The notes under the pieces: generated by a model
Told to the model about the DNA's origin: nothing
What the model saw: only the letters and a program-made list of their open reading frames with translations
Database searches by the model: none
DNA from: Maratus speciosus
Taxonomy: Eukaryota > Arthropoda > Arachnida > Araneae > Salticidae
Length of the DNA stretch: 64,000 nucleotides
Assembly: GCA_963932465.1 (NCBI GenBank)
Contig: OZ010790.1
Span: 352,247,087-352,311,086 of the forward strand
Direction: 5' to 3'
Shown here: piece by piece, positions 21,633 to 32,977 of the stretch
How the letters are laid out: the number at the start of each line of letters is the position of its first letter
How positions within the stretch are numbered: the stretch's first letter is position 1
Position numbers and translations under genes: made by a program

Positions 21633-23284
21633 TATATAGTGAAGTGAGGACAGACGCTGCGGTGGGACAGATGCCTCAGAGAATGTATTGGCGACACTAG
21701 AGTTCCCTAGGCCAAATTAAGAATTTCGTTGTGTGCCTAAGTGCTGTCTGCTGTGTTAGGTGCGTTTCCACTGCTTAAATATTGGTATTTAAATATTTCT
21801 GCTAGCTGTTATGCTTCACACCTGCGTGGTAATTTGCTAAAATTATTCTAATAATGTTTTATTGCATATTTTAAGCCAAATGTTAGGTATTTCAACCCAT
21901 AACCGATTGCAACTGTAGACTAGATCCTCGTAGAATAGAGACATCTGCTTGCCTTTCTCTCGCGTCGCTCACATGACACAAAATGGCAGCGCGGCATCTT
22001 ACCCTGCACTATGGGACTCATGCCGCACCGACGTTGAGGGACAGATGCCGCAAAATATACTTTTGTTTTTCGGTTCTATAAAATCATCACTGCGCAAGTA
22101 GAACTTACACTTAAAAGAACGTATAATAGAGTATTCTGCTACTTATCAAAATATTCTCAGGAATAACCTTAGTTCACCATGTGTGAATAAAAAAAAAGTA
22201 GACAGTTTACAATTCTCACTATCTTAACTGTTGAACAAAATATCCCTTATCCCAGTGGTCAAAAGATCTATACACCTAAGTAAGAGAAAACAAAAGTATG
22301 GAAATATTACAAGCACACAGTTTATAAACAAGAAAAAAGAAGAATGAAATAAAAAGCAAACGAAACTAGAAAGCGTCAAAGAACGACAGCTTGACGGAAT
22401 GTGTTAAAAAAAGGAAGGGAAAGATCAACTTGAGAACACCTTGCTTGAGGAAGGAACTAAAATATGATTCATCTTCCGACAATGAGTAAATTGTTCTCTT
22501 ATGGATTCATATGGTAGTATTGGATTGGAAGACTCTGAATGTGCTGAGTGTCTGGCGTCTTATCAAGAAACAGTCTAAAGCGGACAGGATTCAGTGCATC
22601 AAATCCAATCGAAAACTGCATGAAAAGGTTTTGCAACGGGAAGTGCGGTGTGATTGTGGTCGAATGGAAATGCAAAATCAAAGAAGGGGAAGAAAGGCCA
22701 AAATTCAACAGACTAGGGCCTAAATAGAATAGAACTAATACTTACATTAAGAGCAAAATACAATGTTCGCCTGGATGTAAATCAGTGATTTATATCTTTT
22801 TTGTAATTATGCTGTTTATTGTTTCCAGTAATTATGTTATCTATTCATGTAAATTCAAATGTATTTCTTTTCATTTTCATTTTTTGTCTAAAGTTTTATT
22901 TATACAGCTTGCACTATTGCATTTTCGTTAAACGTTTCACAATTTAGTGATATATATAATTTTTGTAAGTTAATTATTATTTATATTCAATGTAAGTAGT
23001 TTAAGAAAATAAAATTGTGATTTGCTTAAAAAAAAATAAACAGCCTAGCTTATTTCTCTATGCGGCATCTTACCCAGCACATAAAAAATTATGTTAAAAA
23101 ATGCCTTTTTGGAAAATAATTATATCTACTTTATTAAGAGGTTTTTTACATGTTTAACACAGACATTAAATTCTAAAGGGTTTGATTAATGATTTCTGGT
23201 ACTTTGTTTGTTCTTTTTTGCTTTAGTGAACATTTTAAAAGAAGAAAAGTAAAACTGCGGCGTCTGCCCCCACTTTACTATATA
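21633..23284. mobile_element. pogo/jerky-like DNA transposon remnant
   Basis: Inverted ends: TAGTGAAGTGAGGACAGACG near 21638 and its inverse, CGTCTGCCCCCACTTTACTA, ending near 23278, both bordered by TATATATA. Length is about 1.65 kb. It encloses the end of a transposase (22440-22722). The phrase GCGGCATCTTACCC occurs twice inside (about 21993 and 23062). Superfamily call comes from the transposase tail. Confidence 0.6.
22400..22722 (+). pseudogene. C-terminal zinc-finger tail of a pogo/jerky-type transposase
   Basis: SECAECLASYQET (22535-22573) followed, after a frameshift, by KADRIQCIKSNRKLHEKVL resembles the C-terminal Cys-rich tail (C-x2-C...W.QC..C..W.H) of pogo/jerky-family transposases. 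Several Cys/Trp positions are lost. An acidic, basic-rich stretch precedes it. The catalytic domain is absent. Moderate confidence in the family. Confidence 0.5.
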
Positions 23285-23549
23285 TATTTTAATACTTCTA
23301 CTTGACCGAACATTTCGAAATTTTGCAATTTTGGATAAATCTGATCTGTCGAAACGCTCTAAAAAATTCTGTCGAATTATGGACGTTAAGTTACTTTTAG
23401 CGTGATCGTCTCCGCGAGGCGAAGTGATTCGGGGTCCCCAGTACTTTTGGAAAAGTTAATACTCACTTTTTAGCACATTTGTGCCTGATTTTTTTTCAAC
23501 TCAATATTGTGCTTAATTATAATATTAAAATGAACGTAAAATATATATA
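23285..23549. other. short spacer
   Basis: No recognised feature. 23400-23425 is briefly GC-rich (GTCTCCGCGAGGCGAAG). Confidence 0.4.
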
Positions 23550-25052
23550 CAGTCAAACCCCGTTAATACACGAATCAAGGGACCGATCAAAATTTGCGTA
23601 ATAAACGGGTTCGCGTATTAACCAAAGTTCGAAAATATTCGTCTTGTGGTCCATATAATAACGACCTATACGGATAAAACACATCTTTATTATAACTTTT
23701 AGCAGTTTTAAGACATAAAATGGTGTTTTATTTCTTTTTATGATTATGTGTTTATTAAGCAGGAACGTTCGAAATTGAGAAATTCAAATAAATGTTACTA
23801 TGTTATGTAAAAATCCTTTGTCTTTTCAAAATTAGATTTATTATGTACGTTACATAAAATTGAACAAAACGAACACAAAACATTGTGCTAACCATGCAAA
23901 CTAAAACTAATATTAACAAAATTAAAATCCTTGTTCGCTATTTCCAACAAATAGAGAACAATGTCTGTAAAACACAAAATTCAATATAAAAAATGTTTAA
24001 AGTTAATAAAGTTAATAATTACATAAAAATTACTTTTTAGCAGTAAGGTAGCTATTGTTTCTGCCCTGTTTGACACGCGGTCATACCATTAGCACGATGT
24101 TTTCAGTCCTATTCTGTGATGGTAAGGCTCGCTGGTTGAAGGTCATTCGTCCAGTGATGATGAATATTCTCTGAGAAAATTGAACGCCTCTGAAACTTTG
24201 GAGAATGGAGATGGGATGTCATCCTGGCTTCTCAGCTAGGAGGCTACAAGATCTTTGTCGATATTAATGAAGGTGTCTAAGTAGACAAAATCTCCCTACA
24301 GTTTCTCTTTTGCCAAGCCAGTTCTTCAACATCAGAGTATGCGAGGTCGGCTCTTTTGAAACAATTTCCTCGCTACTTCCAAAATCCCCTTTTCTAAAAC
24401 AATTTGCAATCGTCGTTTGTGAGACACTCTCGCATGCTACGGTAAGCACGTGCATGACGTCAAGGGCTGTAATAAGACGACCTCTTAAAAAGAATGGTTG
24501 CTGTCGTGTTCCATTTGGCGAAGATATATTGTCGTACTATACGTGAGTCTGGTAATTTGCCTTGGCGCTGTTAATGATTCATTAGTCTACTGGCTGAGTG
24601 GCACTGGTAGAATTTAGAGATGAAAATTCAATTTGGACTTCCTCAGGCCTTCGTTATCTTTCGTATGCGCAGGGCAATTGTCCACAAGCAATAACACATG
24701 GCATGATTTTTTTCCTTACACCGCGCCGGTCAATATTGCGCCGATCAAACCCATGTTGAAACTAGTTGGATGATCCAATCACAAAACTTTCTTCTATCTC
24801 ATACATCAGAATATTTCAAAAAAATAGTTATAGATGTTAATTTTTCAATATTATTACTTCAATACTATATCAGCTTTGATTTCCATCTTAAATTTCTGCT
24901 TCAGTCAATTAATTGGAGTAAAAACGAGTTAATATCCACCATGATATTTATTAAAAACAATAGTTTTTAGTTATTCTGTCTTACATCAGCTGTTTGCGAA
25001 TAGCCGTCTCAGCAGGACGCGAGTTCCTGTCGCTGCATGAGGCGCCAATAGA

Positions 25053-25830
25053 CAGTAAAATTACGAAAAATGAAGAAAATTACACAAAAATCGTATCACT
25101 GCGCCCCTTTTCGGTGGAATATTTCCAAATTCAAGGAGAACATTCTAGGCATAGACAAAAGCATGCAAAAGAATTTGTTTTAATTCTATGCATAACTTTA
25201 TACACATTTCGATGGTACAATAATGAAAATGGCACACAAATCTCGTTGCAGAACCCCCTTCTGGCAGTTTGTTTTTTTTTTTCAAATTCAGGGAGGATCT
25301 GCTTGCCACAGCCGGTAACATACACGAAAAATTTTGTTCAATTCTCTGCATAAGGCTTCATGCACTTTCCGATGGTACAATAATGAAAATGGTACAGACA
25401 TCCCTATTACAGCGCCCTCTCCCTGAAGAATATTTCCAAATTAAAAGGAAACCTTCTGGCCACAGACAGAAACATACACAAAAAATGGTTCAATTCTATG
25501 CGTAACTGCATACTCTTTTCGATGGTACAATAATGAAAATGTCACAAAAATCGTTATTACAGCACCCGCTTCCAGCGGAATATTTCTAAATTGCAGAAGT
25601 GCCTGTTTGCCACAGCCAAAAACATACACAAAAGTTTGATTTTATTATATGGATAACTTCAAACACTTTTGATGGTAAAAGGGAGACACATGGACAGACA
25701 GACATTTTGTATAATCATGTCTTTTTTTAATCTTTGACTCCTAAAACGTGTAAATTCTTCGAAAACCGGAAATAGAAATTTTTTTTGATAGCAATACTTT
25801 CTTCTATTGAAGATAAAATAAAGTAAAAAG
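25053..25830 (-). mobile_element. second Helentron-like (HINE) element, in Tigger
   Basis: Read on the minus strand, the 5' block (ATAGAAGAAAGTATT, ATTTACACGTTTTAGGAG, ACAAAATGTCTGTCTGTCC) matches that of the element at 18829. It is followed by three to four units of about 150 bp marked by GGTACAATAATGAAAATG (25214, 25374, 25524). The tandem units differ from those at 19146, as is known for this group, where the centre changes while the ends are conserved. The 3' hairpin and CTAG are not clear near 25053, so the end is probably truncated. Confidence 0.65.
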
Positions 25831-26194
25831 GTTGATTGTATTCGACACTCTGCGCTGACTTTCACACAGGAAGGCAGTTTTCTTGACGTTTTTTAAGCAC
25901 CGCGGGGTTGCGTGATTTCTCTATGACTAGTAGCTTAAACTTTTCTGATCCATCAGATTTGGCTTCGAACTGAAGAGTAATTCCTCTTTCCTTAGTTTAC
26001 CCTAAGTATATGCTTATCTTTTTATAGCTATTGTTTTGTTGGATATCATTTTGTAAAAAAGACCAAATTCGTCCACGTTGTAAATATCACGACTTAAGTA
26101 GTTTTTTGCAAACTCCTAAAGCAGATTAGTTTTCCAGCAAACGACGTCTTCATTGTTGATAGCAGCTGATTCATATCACATTTCCTGGAATTAC

Positions 26195-26278
26195 TTTAAC
26201 CACTTCACCGGCTGCCCCGAGATAAGTCGGGGGTAAAAGCACTGTTTCCCCATACCTTTCGCCGGTGAAGTGGTTAAA
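26195..26278. mobile_element. 84-bp palindromic MITE
   Basis: Perfect 18-bp inverted ends, TTTAACCACTTCACCGGC and its inverse, enclose a second small palindrome (CCCCGAGATAAGTCGGGGG). The whole can fold as a hairpin. A diverged copy with one good end is at 55244-55311. It interrupts the Tigger transposase. Confidence 0.8.
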
Positions 26279-27343
26279 TTTGGACGAACGTTAAATCGAC
26301 CCATCCATTCATATGAGGCAGTGAAATCTAACAATACCATTTGTGTTGCGACTTCAGAAGGTTTTTTTTTTTTTTTGGATCAGCATGCCGCTGATTGGGA
26401 TATTCGTCGAGCGCGCCTGAACGAACCACTCGTGCAGGACCTTCTCCATGTCCTTAAACTTCGCGGGTATTTTTTTTTTTTTTTTGTTCCTTGTTCCGCC
26501 AACTACAGCTTGGTTGACGATGACATCCCTAATCTTCAACAAAGCCCTTAAAGTTTATTCTGTATGCCTTTTTTCTTTGGAGAAAACCACTTTATTCGGG
26601 ATAGCCGGACATCGTACTGATTTATGATTTGTAACTTCTCTGTGATAGAGGTAGCCTTTCTTTTAATATGTTTTGTTCCTTTTTCCACGGTAAAGAACAA
26701 ATTTAACTTTTAAAAGAACACGTGGACATTGTAGGCAAGATTTTACCGGGTGCGCAAGCGACCCTCTTCCTTCGTAAGATATCACAGCACTGATCAAGCA
26801 GCGATTCGGCACTGCCTTAAGTTAGGATGGGAGTTAAATCTTTCTCCAGCATAGGGAAAATGATCTGCTTTCGCTTCCAAATCGAATAAGGCCTCAACTG
26901 GCTCATTCTGATCAGGGAGAAACAACACGTTTGCTTATCTATTGTGCACTCTTTAGCTGTAAAATTTTCTCTTCTCTCTTCCTGGCCTGTAGCAGAGGTT
27001 CAAACTGATATTTTTAGTAGATATATTCATGGTTGCAGTAGATTTAGACATAAAAAACTTTCCTAGTTTAAAAAATTGTCGTATGTTACACTTGAGACAT
27101 TATTTCCTCTAAAATGTTCTCTGTTTAAAAAAAAAAAAGCTCATTCGCGTATTAAACATAGGTTTTTCTTGCAACGGGACTGATAAAATTTCCCGTCTTA
27201 AGCGGGTTCGACTATTAACCGTTCGCGTATTAAGAGGGGTACTTTAATGCAAAAGATAGGCGTCTTAAAAGGGACCGAAGAAAATTCGCGTATTAAGCGG
27301 TTTCGCGCATTAAGTAAGGTGCGTATTAACGGGGGTTCGGCTG

Positions 27344-27355
27344 TATATATATATA

Positions 27356-27386
<31 letters not shown>

Positions 27387-27390
27387 CGTT
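27344..27390. repeat. (TA)n microsatellite at the Tigger target
   Basis: Begins with the TA duplication of the Tigger element and continues to about 27386, with one TTTA interruption. Confidence 0.85.
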
Positions 27391-27599
27391 GAAAAAAATA
27401 TTTATTTAATTTTAAAAATCTATACTTCCTGATATCTAAAGCTAAATATATTAATCAATAAATATCTAAAACCTAATATCTAAACGTCCTAAAATCTAAA
27501 CATAAATGGTGTAAAATGAACGCAAAAAAATTATTTTTGAAAAAATATTTATTTAACTTATAAAAATCTAAACGTCCCAATTTTCAGACACCAGGCACG

Positions 27600-28860
27600 A
27601 AATCGTAGGGGTTTTATCGTTACTGTCTATGCATTAAATCTATGTTTTATACCATCTATTTTGTTACAAAAGGGTTGTATATACTTCGAGTTATTATTTG
27701 ACTATAAAAATTTCTTTAATATTACAGAAAGGCTGGGCTCGGCTCAAGAACAAGATGAACTTCCTCCTCACCCTCAGCCATTGGCTTTGTAAAAATGTAT
27801 AACATGACGTTATGTTTTGTACTAATTTAGTATTTGACATACTGGAGTTACTAATATACTTGCTAATATATACATATATATATGTAAATATACTATATAA
27901 GGAATTGTTCATTACTAATATGTAAATATTTTTTAATTATAAATTAAATAATAATAGTTTTTGTCGTATCTTCTTCGTTACTGTCTGTGCATTAAATATA
28001 CGTTTTGTGCCATTTATTTTGTGCAAAAAGACTGTCTATCATCCGGGTAATGTTTTGGCTATAAAAAATTCTTTATTATTACTATGGGGGCTGGGCTCGG
28101 CTCAAGAACACTCGTCACAAAAAACCCTCCCACACTTAGCCACTGGCATAGTTAAAATTTACATAGTAACACTAATAATAATCAGGAATTACTAATAGAG
28201 TATATGTACCGTATTTACTCTCATATAAGTTGATCCCTAACTTTGAATGGAAATTCTGCAAATATCAAAAACTCGCGTGTAAGTCGACCCCTAAATATTT
28301 ACTTAAATTTTTGTACAAAATCAATCCAAAGATTTCACTTACTAATTTGAAGAAGTAGAAAGTAAACAAAAACAAATCATTGAATAAAATTTTTAATAAT
28401 AAATTATTATTATTATTTGTATATTTTATATATTATTTTATCATTTATACTCATAAAAATCCAGAATTCTGCAGTATTCGAAGGTTGGTTTTTTTTTTTT
28501 TTTTTTTTTTTGGGGGGGGGGGGGGGGGCTTTTGTAATTGACTCGCGTATAAGTCGATCCTCCAATTTACTTACAGAACATTGTTAGAAATTCCTCGACT
28601 TGTATGCGAGTATATATGGTATAAATTTATTAGTAAACATATTAGTAACCTCAGAATATCAAATACTAAACTAGTACAAAATATAACGGTATGATATAAA
28701 TTTTTACTAAGCCAATAGCTATGGGCGGGGAGTGGTGGGTGTCTTGTTCTTGAGGCGAGCCCAGCACCCCCTTCTGATAGTAATAAAAAAAATGTAGCCA
28801 AATAATAATCCTAATGATATGTAACCATTTTGTGACAAAATAAATGGCATAAACTTAATG
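27600..28860. repeat. three copies of a GGCTGGGCTCGGCTCAAGAA repeat, two direct and one inverted
   Basis: Copies at about 27600-27912, 27965-28206 and, inverted, 28622-28860. Shared phrases are GCATTAAAT.TACGTTTTGTG, CTATAAAAAATTCTTTA, and the GGCTGGGCTCGGCTCAAGAA block (27730, 28090; inverted near 28765). The last two copies face each other across a MITE (28207-28621), making a foldback-like unit. No coding frame; element type unknown. Confidence 0.75.
28207..28621. mobile_element. MITE with TACCGTATTTACTC ends
   Basis: Left end TACCGTATTTACTCTCATA and inverted right end GCGAGTATATATGGTA, with further paired phrases (CGCGTGTAAGTCGACCCC; CGCGTATAAGTCGATCC). About 415 bp. It holds a long T-run followed by a G-run (28489-28528). 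The TACCGTATTTACTCGCATATAAG-type end is widespread in animal genomes; superfamily not assigned. Confidence 0.7.
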
Positions 28861-29877
28861 ATACATGTAAAGATACGTGTAACAAAATGATACATGTAAA
28901 AACACTTTACTCTAAAACAAACTCGAAAGTCTCACAATGAAACTTAGGAGGTAGAAAGACGTGGTATCCAAAAAGGTATTTTAATGTAAATTCTGTGAAG
29001 CATTCTTGCAAAGACTGATATCCTTTCCACCGCAATTCTGTAGCATACTGCATACACGTGTCACGCTGAGCAGACTATCAAAGATTCAAACTAGAGCTGA
29101 AAGTCTAATTTTTCTTCTAAGAGTACGGATCCGACTCTACTTATTCCCCTATTAGAGTTTGCCAATCGATCACCACGACATACTTAACATAAATTTTCAT
29201 GAAAATACCATGAAACTCAGATTCAGCGAAGCAGGATAGCATTAGGAAATAATTAAGAGAAATGAAGCATAGTTGTTACTTTTATGCAGTCATGTTATAA
29301 GATCAGGCTAAATGTTCATACTCAAAAACTTGAGTAAACCCTTTTTATGTGAGTAGATTGCTTACGCCATAAAATTTACCAAAAAATAAATATATGATAT
29401 CAAATCAGGTGTTCGTTTTGAAATTTTCAGAGTTAGGTACAATTTAGCGCGACCCCCTAAGCTTATATATATATATATATATATGTATTTAAACTTAACT
29501 TGAAAAATACTTTTTTCCTGTCGAATGCCTATTTCAATTTTTTTTTTCTTTTTCCGACATTTTGCAAATTAAAATAGTTGAAGTGATATCTTTTTTTTTT
29601 CTTTTTTCTTCTAAATACTTTACATTCTAGATTAGCTTTAAAAATATGTTTGTATTTTTTGTGATTATTAAATGATTTTTACACTTTTTAAGACTAATTT
29701 AAAAAAAACGAATAATCAAATGCATACGTAATTTTATTTAACAGAAGAATGAAAATCATCCGTCTGCTTGAAAACATTTGGAGTGTAAACAAGAAACCCA
29801 CACTTCTGCCAGGAAAACAATAGGAAATTCAATACCTTCATAGAACAACAGGAACAACAGAATTCACTACGTCATTT
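28861..29877. other. no recognised gene
   Basis: 28900-29240 is less AT-rich but without a supported frame. A (TA)n run lies at 29465-29484. Confidence 0.5.
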
Positions 29878-30065
29878 TTAGGTAGATTTCGTGTGAAATA
29901 ATACCTATTGGGATCGTTCCTATGTTGGAATTTCTGAAAAAGTTTTGCAGATCTACACCGATCATGACTCCTAGAACCGAAACCACCCTCAGTGAAAAAC
30001 TTTATCTATATATATATATATATCTATATATCTATATCTATCTATCTATATATATATATATATAT
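29878..30065. repeat. left outer arm with TA/TATC microsatellite
   Basis: 29878-30005 is an inverted copy of 34553-34684 (GTAGATTTCGT.TGAAATA, CCTATTGGGATCGTTCC, GATCTACACCGATCATGAC). The inner edge is a (TA)n/(TATC)n run at 30005-30065. The same microsatellite, unbroken, sits at the matching place in the right copy (34504-34554). Confidence 0.85.
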
Positions 30066-31830
30066 TGAAAAATCCAAATTCATATAATTTAGTACACGAA
30101 AAAACATCTAACAAACTGTAACTAAAACAATAATTAACAAAACCAAGAGTAACTAATAAAAAACTAAATATGGAGACAAGTGTCCAAGGCTTATGACTTG
30201 TGCCGCGGGGTTAAACATGTTTTACGTGCACAACATTCCCCCTCACTTGCCAAGGCCAAACAAATAGAGATTAAAAAAAATGAAAATCACAAACTAACCC
30301 AAAAGCCGTCAAATGAAGTCCGTGAATATCCTCACCGCTAAGCTATTTTCAATAGGAATCACATATCGATAAATCACCATCATCGAACAATTCCAATACC
30401 TTATTTCGATAGCATTTTTTCTTGATATAATTGAAAGTTAAATCATTCAGAAAATGTATTGGGTAATTTTGTTTACTGGCGTTTATGTAAAGGTTAAAAA
30501 TTTCACCAACCAATTTATCAACATTTGAACACAAATTTGCAATACGATTTAATCCATTTAAATATATATTTCTAAAAATTGAAACATGCACGTTACTATT
30601 AAAGTTTAATATTTTTATTGTATCAAAATCAAAATAATTTCTTTTATCATAAATACTGTATACTAAAATTCCGTTTTTAATCTCCAAATTAACATCCAAG
30701 TAGTTAACACTGCTTTGATTATCCGAAGCACTCTTTAAATTTAAAGTGTCTGGATAACATTTAAATTGATAAATTCCTTTATTTTTATTCAGCTCAACCA
30801 CCAAAACATCATCTATATATCTGTATATCTTTAAGTCTTTTTCCAACAATAAACCGGCTTCATATGTAAACAGATAAATATCTGCAAGGATGGAGCTACA
30901 ACTGCCCCCCCCCCCCCCCATTGGAATACCTCTCACTTGTTTATATATTTGTTTCCCTTCAAACAGATAATTTTCGTAAAAAAAATTTTGAAAAAATTCG
31001 GTGAATATTTCAATAATGATATCCTTCTCTTTAGGTTTCTTGAAAAAATCCATAACTCTGTACTTCAAATCATCTAAATTTATGCTATTATACAAATCCT
31101 CGAAATCATATGTATACAATCCTGTAATGTTTTTCGGCTTTTTTAAACTTTTTATAAGTTCATAGCTATTTTTTATTACTATTGAAGAATATTCATTTAT
31201 AACCTGATCAAAAATCTTTTGTAGTATATTCAACAATTTTTTATTTACACATTCCAGGTAAGAACCAAACCCACAAGTTACGGTTCTAAAAGTAATTGGG
31301 TTTTTATGGAATTTTGGAATCATTACAAGATAAGGAAATTCCGCACTATTTTGTTTTGATTTTATTTTTTTATAAAACGCCTTCACTCTGTTTACAATAA
31401 CTTGTTTAGTAGTTTTTAGTAGTTCATAATTTCCCCCATTATTGTAGGTTTCCCTTAGAATATCTCCGTATAATTTTTTACATATTATAGCATAGTTGGT
31501 GTTAGCTTTATCCACATACCTAATGATAAAATCATCCTGTAAATTTTTTACTGATTTAATGAAATCTTTGTAAGATTCTCCCGAGACACCCTCAAAATCT
31601 TTATGGTAATAGCTTGAAATTCTTTTAAAATATAGTGCCTCCATTCCTCAAAAACGCTTTTTGGTAAACCATATTTATATATTAATTTTTGAATTAAGAT
31701 ATCTATATTATTTGACAAACGTTTTATAGCTAAACCTCTACTCACGACTCTCCTCAATCTCTATTTTGTACCATACCTCATGTAAGTTCTGAGATTTGTG
31801 TCTGCCACTATAGTAAGATCCCCGGTAAGA
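30066..31830 (-). mobile_element. Penelope-like RT element inserted in a TA microsatellite
   Basis: Bounded on both sides by TA-rich microsatellite, and beyond that by sequences whose inverted, uninterrupted copies lie together at 34375-34684. The 1765 bp between is therefore an insertion. It carries an RT frame on the minus strand and a GC-richer 3' stretch (30180-30260). No LTR or pseudo-LTR, hammerhead core or GIY-YIG nuclease frame was recognised. Confidence 0.75.
30349..31644 (-). CDS. reverse transcriptase, Penelope-like (best guess)
   Basis: A 431-codon open frame. Conserved RT blocks in order: FPYLVMIPKFHKNPITFRTV (about residues 103-122), GLYTYDFEDLYNSI (catalytic Asp of motif A, near 180), QVRGIPMGGGGGSCSSILAD (motif B, near 240), IYRYIDDVLVV (YIDD, motif C, near 275), and YLDVNLEI with YSIYDKR after it. 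Relatives usually read GIPMG-two residues-C here. The extra glycines come from a C-run at 30906-30919 and look like an in-frame microsatellite expansion. Upstream, a second frame (31757-31548) holds a plausible N-terminal extension, LSNNIDILIQKLIYKYGLPK, suggesting one frameshift near 31630. The frame ends shortly after RT, so no endonuclease domain. RT fold certain; Penelope-like assignment inferred. Confidence 0.75.
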   Translation of the reverse strand: MEALYFKRISSYYHKDFEGVSGESYKDFIKSVKNLQDDFIIRYVDKANTNYAIICKKLYGDILRETYNNGGNYELLKTTKQVIVNRVKAFYKKIKSKQNSAEFPYLVMIPKFHKNPITFRTVTCGFGSYLECVNKKLLNILQKIFDQVINEYSSIVIKNSYELIKSLKKPKNITGLYTYDFEDLYNSINLDDLKYRVMDFFKKPKEKDIIIEIFTEFFQNFFYENYLFEGKQIYKQVRGIPMGGGGGSCSSILADIYLFTYEAGLLLEKDLKIYRYIDDVLVVELNKNKGIYQFKCYPDTLNLKSASDNQSSVNYLDVNLEIKNGILVYSIYDKRNYFDFDTIKILNFNSNVHVSIFRNIYLNGLNRIANLCSNVDKLVGEIFNLYINASKQNYPIHFLNDLTFNYIKKKCYRNKVLELFDDGDLSICDSY

Positions 31831-31848
31831 ATATATATATATATATAT

Positions 31849-31980
31849 CACTGTCTTCTGGGCACGATACCTTCCACAATTCTGCACAAATCTCTTCCAA
31901 ACTGATACATAAAATCAAGGGGCATAAAATCTCGGTCAAGTTCGTTAATGGGCAAAATCGGACCAAGGGGATGGAAATAG
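31849..31980. repeat. right-hand flank of the RT insertion, inverted copy at 34375-34503
   Basis: TCTTCTGGGCACGATA, CAAACTGATACATAAAATCA and TCGGACCAAGGGGATGGAAA recur inverted at 34375-34503. In that right copy this block is joined to the left outer arm through the microsatellite alone. Confidence 0.85.
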
Positions 31981-32264
31981 GGAGGGGTTTTGTGAAAACA
32001 GAAAAAAACCCATAACTTCTTAATTTTTGTGCATATTAAATCAGTTTAAAGTTTTTATTACTTCTAGAAATAGGGCCAAAAATTTATATATCGCAGAATT
32101 TTTATAAAATTATAAAAGGGCTCAAGGAGCGCAAAAATAGTGTTTTATGGAGAAAAAAATTCCTAAATTCGTCAATTTTCAAGATGTCGAATGCAATTAA
32201 TTTTATTATACATCTCCTTAATATTATCTGCAACTTTTATATAGATAAGTTTTTGAAAGGACTG

Positions 32265-32953
32265 ATTCGTAAAGAAAAAAAAATCCCTGCCGGCCCGGCC
32301 TACAGGCAGAGGTAGATTTCGAAGTCAAATATGCTAATTTCACAAACAAAAACTAAATCATGATTAGAGATAAATCCACTTTAAAAATTTTATCTGGCCG
32401 CTTTTGACGCGTTTTTATTTCATTTTTGTATAATAGCTGGTTTTATCAGATTATGTTAGGGCGGTATTAAAAAAAAAAAAAAAAAATACTTTTCCATGCT
32501 CAACAGCTCGAAATTTTCTGGCATAATTTCAGATTACATTTTAAATAAAAAAATATGAAACTTGCTGACGTGATTTTTGAAGAGATTTATAAACGACCTG
32601 TGTTTTTATTTTTTGTTCAATTAATTAAAACTTGATATATAAACAAATATTTTCTCAGAAGGACAATATTTTTTCTTTTCCAACACAATCCGCTTCGGTA
32701 AATTCGGTTCAAAATGCCCTTTTTAACAGCAATTTTTAAAAATATATTCTGCCTCTATAAAAAAATTGACCATTACGGTACATTATATAGTTTCTGAGTA
32801 AGAAAACGTACCAATTGAAAGCCTTTAAGAAATGATTTTTTTTTTCAACCGCTATGTACTTTTAATTTGTGATTGCTGTAAGATTTGTTCCTATCCAAAA
32901 CTTGTCTATATAGATGTTGTAGACAATATTAAGAAGATATATAATAAATTCAT
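32265..32953. repeat. left arm of a ~700-bp inverted repeat
   Basis: It matches 34730-35463 inverted: CCCTGCCGGCCCGGCCTACA, AACTAAATCATGATTAGAGA, TATAGTTTCTGAGTAAG and AACTTGTCTATATAGATG all have inverse partners. Its first 200 bp also occurs directly at 34184-34378. The loop holds a Tigger fragment and a mosaic of other arms. No coding frame. Confidence 0.8.
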
Positions 32954-32977
32954 GTGGATTTTATATCTTTTATTTAT

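Larger units (their letters stand above)
23990..26560 (-). pseudogene. Tigger/pogo transposase, broken and twice interrupted
   Basis: In order on the minus strand: AKFKDMEKVLHEWFVQARST and NIPISGMLIQ (26475-26385, DNA-binding HTH region). Then DEFGLFYKM-like and KRKEELLFS...MDQKSLSY, ATPRCLKNVKK (26080-25890, start of the DDE core). Then WDSVSQTTIANCFRKGDF (24440-24385, C-terminal part) and SSLDERPSTSEPYHH (24160-24110). The region carrying later DDE residues is degraded. A_n tracts, stops and shifts are frequent. A second copy of the 3' part is at 32978-34182. Confidence 0.8.
23550..27343. mobile_element. Tigger/pogo-type transposon, complete ends
   Basis: Ends are CAGTCAAACCCCGTTAATAC (23550) and GTATTAACGGGGGTTCGGCTG (ending 27343), flanked by TA. 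Repeated subterminal motifs (TTCGCGTATTAA) lie at both ends, as expected for transposase binding sites. The transposase runs on the minus strand and is split by a Helentron-like insertion (25053-25830) and a palindromic MITE (26195-26278). Total 3794 bp. Confidence 0.85.
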
